A stretch of DNA of 64,000 bases, taken from Pollenia angustigena. Its lineage: Eukaryota; Arthropoda; Insecta; Diptera; Polleniidae. The DNA lies in contig OV884056.1 in the NCBI GenBank assembly GCA_930367215.1, positions 249,453,127 to 249,517,126 of the forward strand, in the 5' to 3' direction. Both the position numbers and the translations under genes were made by a program. Shown here one piece after another: positions 62,973 to 64,000 of this stretch. Numbering within the stretch: the first letter of the stretch is position 1; each line of letters begins with the position of its first letter. The notes under the pieces were generated by a model. It was not told the origin of the DNA, did no database searches, and saw nothing but the letters and a program-made list of their open reading frames with translations.

Positions 62973-63917
62973 TATTATATAAACATAGAAGCATCCAAAA
63001 GATGTCTCACAAAAATGCCCAGAAGTCAACCACTAATTGAAACAAAAGATACCAGCAGCAAAAGAAAACCGAGAAAACTACAACAACATAGCTGCTGCAA
63101 TTAAAAAACACAAAATGTGTAACAAAATAGTATTTAAAAAGCCATCAGTTTTCTCCAATCCCCTTAAGACGTCAATATGACAACAACAACAACTGCATTT
63201 CACACTTCCACAACATATTTCTAAACTCAGAGAAAAAACAAAAAGTAATAAAATATACAATCTATCTAAATATCTATACAACGAAGTTTAAATGTACTTG
63301 GATTATATGATGATGTATTGTAGTTATTGTCTTTTGCAACACAAAAGCCAAATAAGAATGAGTTCACACATGTATACATACACACACCCATACATACTGA
63401 AATTGCTAAATAGCTCATACTCGTAAATATTCATAAAATTCAAATGAACAACAACCATTCGTTTATTGTTGTTGTCTCAAAGTCTGGCCAACAAATTTTG
63501 CTGACTAACTAAATAACTAACTGATAGTTGCGGTTACGATTGAGTATGAGGAAAAAAACCACATCAAAGTTTGTATCACTCTTTAGATCTGGTACTTTTC
63601 CCCTTTTTAATTCGATTTTGTTCAATATGTAGTTTCTGATATGAATGAAGTTCATTTTATTGTTCAACTTTATATCAATGTTGTCATACATACAAGAGCA
63701 TGTGTTAAATAATACTATTGTATAGTAACTTTTTAAATCCTTTTTCATCATGCTTTACTAAATCCTTGTTGAAAAACAATTTAATCCTTTGTTAGCCACA
63801 CAAGTGTTTTAATATACAGTAGATGGTAAAGTAATTAGAACTAGAAGTGGTTTTAGGTCAATATTTTATATTAAATTTATTTTATTTTATGTATGCATAT
63901 ATATACATAGCGAAATT
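62973..63917. other. No gene supported
   Basis: A+T-rich with CAACAACAAC microsatellite (63180-63192) and AACTCAGAGAAAAAACAAAA near 63225. Minus-strand frames at 63078-63281 and 63509-63751 have no motif. Confidence 0.45.
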
Positions 63918-64000
63918 GTACACTCAAAAAAAAAATTCGTACTCAAATCAATCCGTACACAAAAAAAAATGAAAACCCAACTTCAATTAACGAATTTGTT
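63918..64000 (+). repeat. Dispersed repeat with ACTCAAAA end, copy 3 (cut by window end)
   Basis: 'gtacactcaaaaaaaaaattcgtactcaaatcaatccgta' repeats the left end of the copy at 49253. A second phrase 'acacaaaaaaaaatga' follows. Confidence 0.65.

Overview
This window is about 64 kb of very A+T-rich, repeat-dense DNA from a eukaryote, most likely a higher (schizophoran) fly such as a blow fly or house-fly relative. The evidence is the set of mobile elements: DD41D-type mariner transposase relics, mini-me-like elements with a (GTCY)n tract and a TTCGGC-aca-GCCGAA hairpin, jockey-like and RTE-like reverse transcriptases, and insect-type Helitron ends. I see no convincing host protein-coding gene, rRNA, functional tRNA or CRISPR array. 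The window reads as intergenic or intronic sequence built by many rounds of transposition.

Layout. 1-10 kb: a mariner relic, several inverted-repeat (MITE-like) elements, a 691-bp hAT-type element with a perfect 8-bp target duplication, and a decayed DUF7869-like transposon gene. 10-20 kb: a small Helitron with a duplicated 3' region, mini-me-like elements, RNase H and tail relics of non-LTR retrotransposons, and two minisatellites (39 and 53 bp) sharing a GACAATGTCG word. 20-30 kb: a 19-bp tandem array, a 143-bp near-perfect hairpin, a second large mini-me-like element, foldbacks, and a mariner carrying a TA-flanked insertion. 30-36 kb: an RTE-like pol beside a jockey-like pol that is split by an 897-bp hAT-type element, then a Tc1-like relic and a PIF/Harbinger-like MITE. 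37-41.5 kb: a Helitron holding a 1.9-kb hAT-type element, which itself holds a TTAA-flanked MITE. 42-52 kb: three more mariner relics (one inside a mini-me-like element), two tRNA-derived SINEs and several MITEs. 53-62 kb: a 2.2-kb hAT split by a second element in its BED zinc finger, three copies of an ~85-bp tandem array, and a 3.8-kb hAT-type element that contains a MITE, one tandem array and a 2.0-kb foldback element with arms of ~417-bp direct repeats. 62-64 kb: a short Helitron with two 3'-end-like motifs.

The elements do not form a pathway. The main value of the window is an insertion chronology: at least five insertions keep exact target-site duplications, and several are nested two or three deep. 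All transposase and reverse-transcriptase reading frames are interrupted, so activity in trans would have to come from elsewhere in the genome. Copy relationships were judged by eye; no alignment or database search was run.
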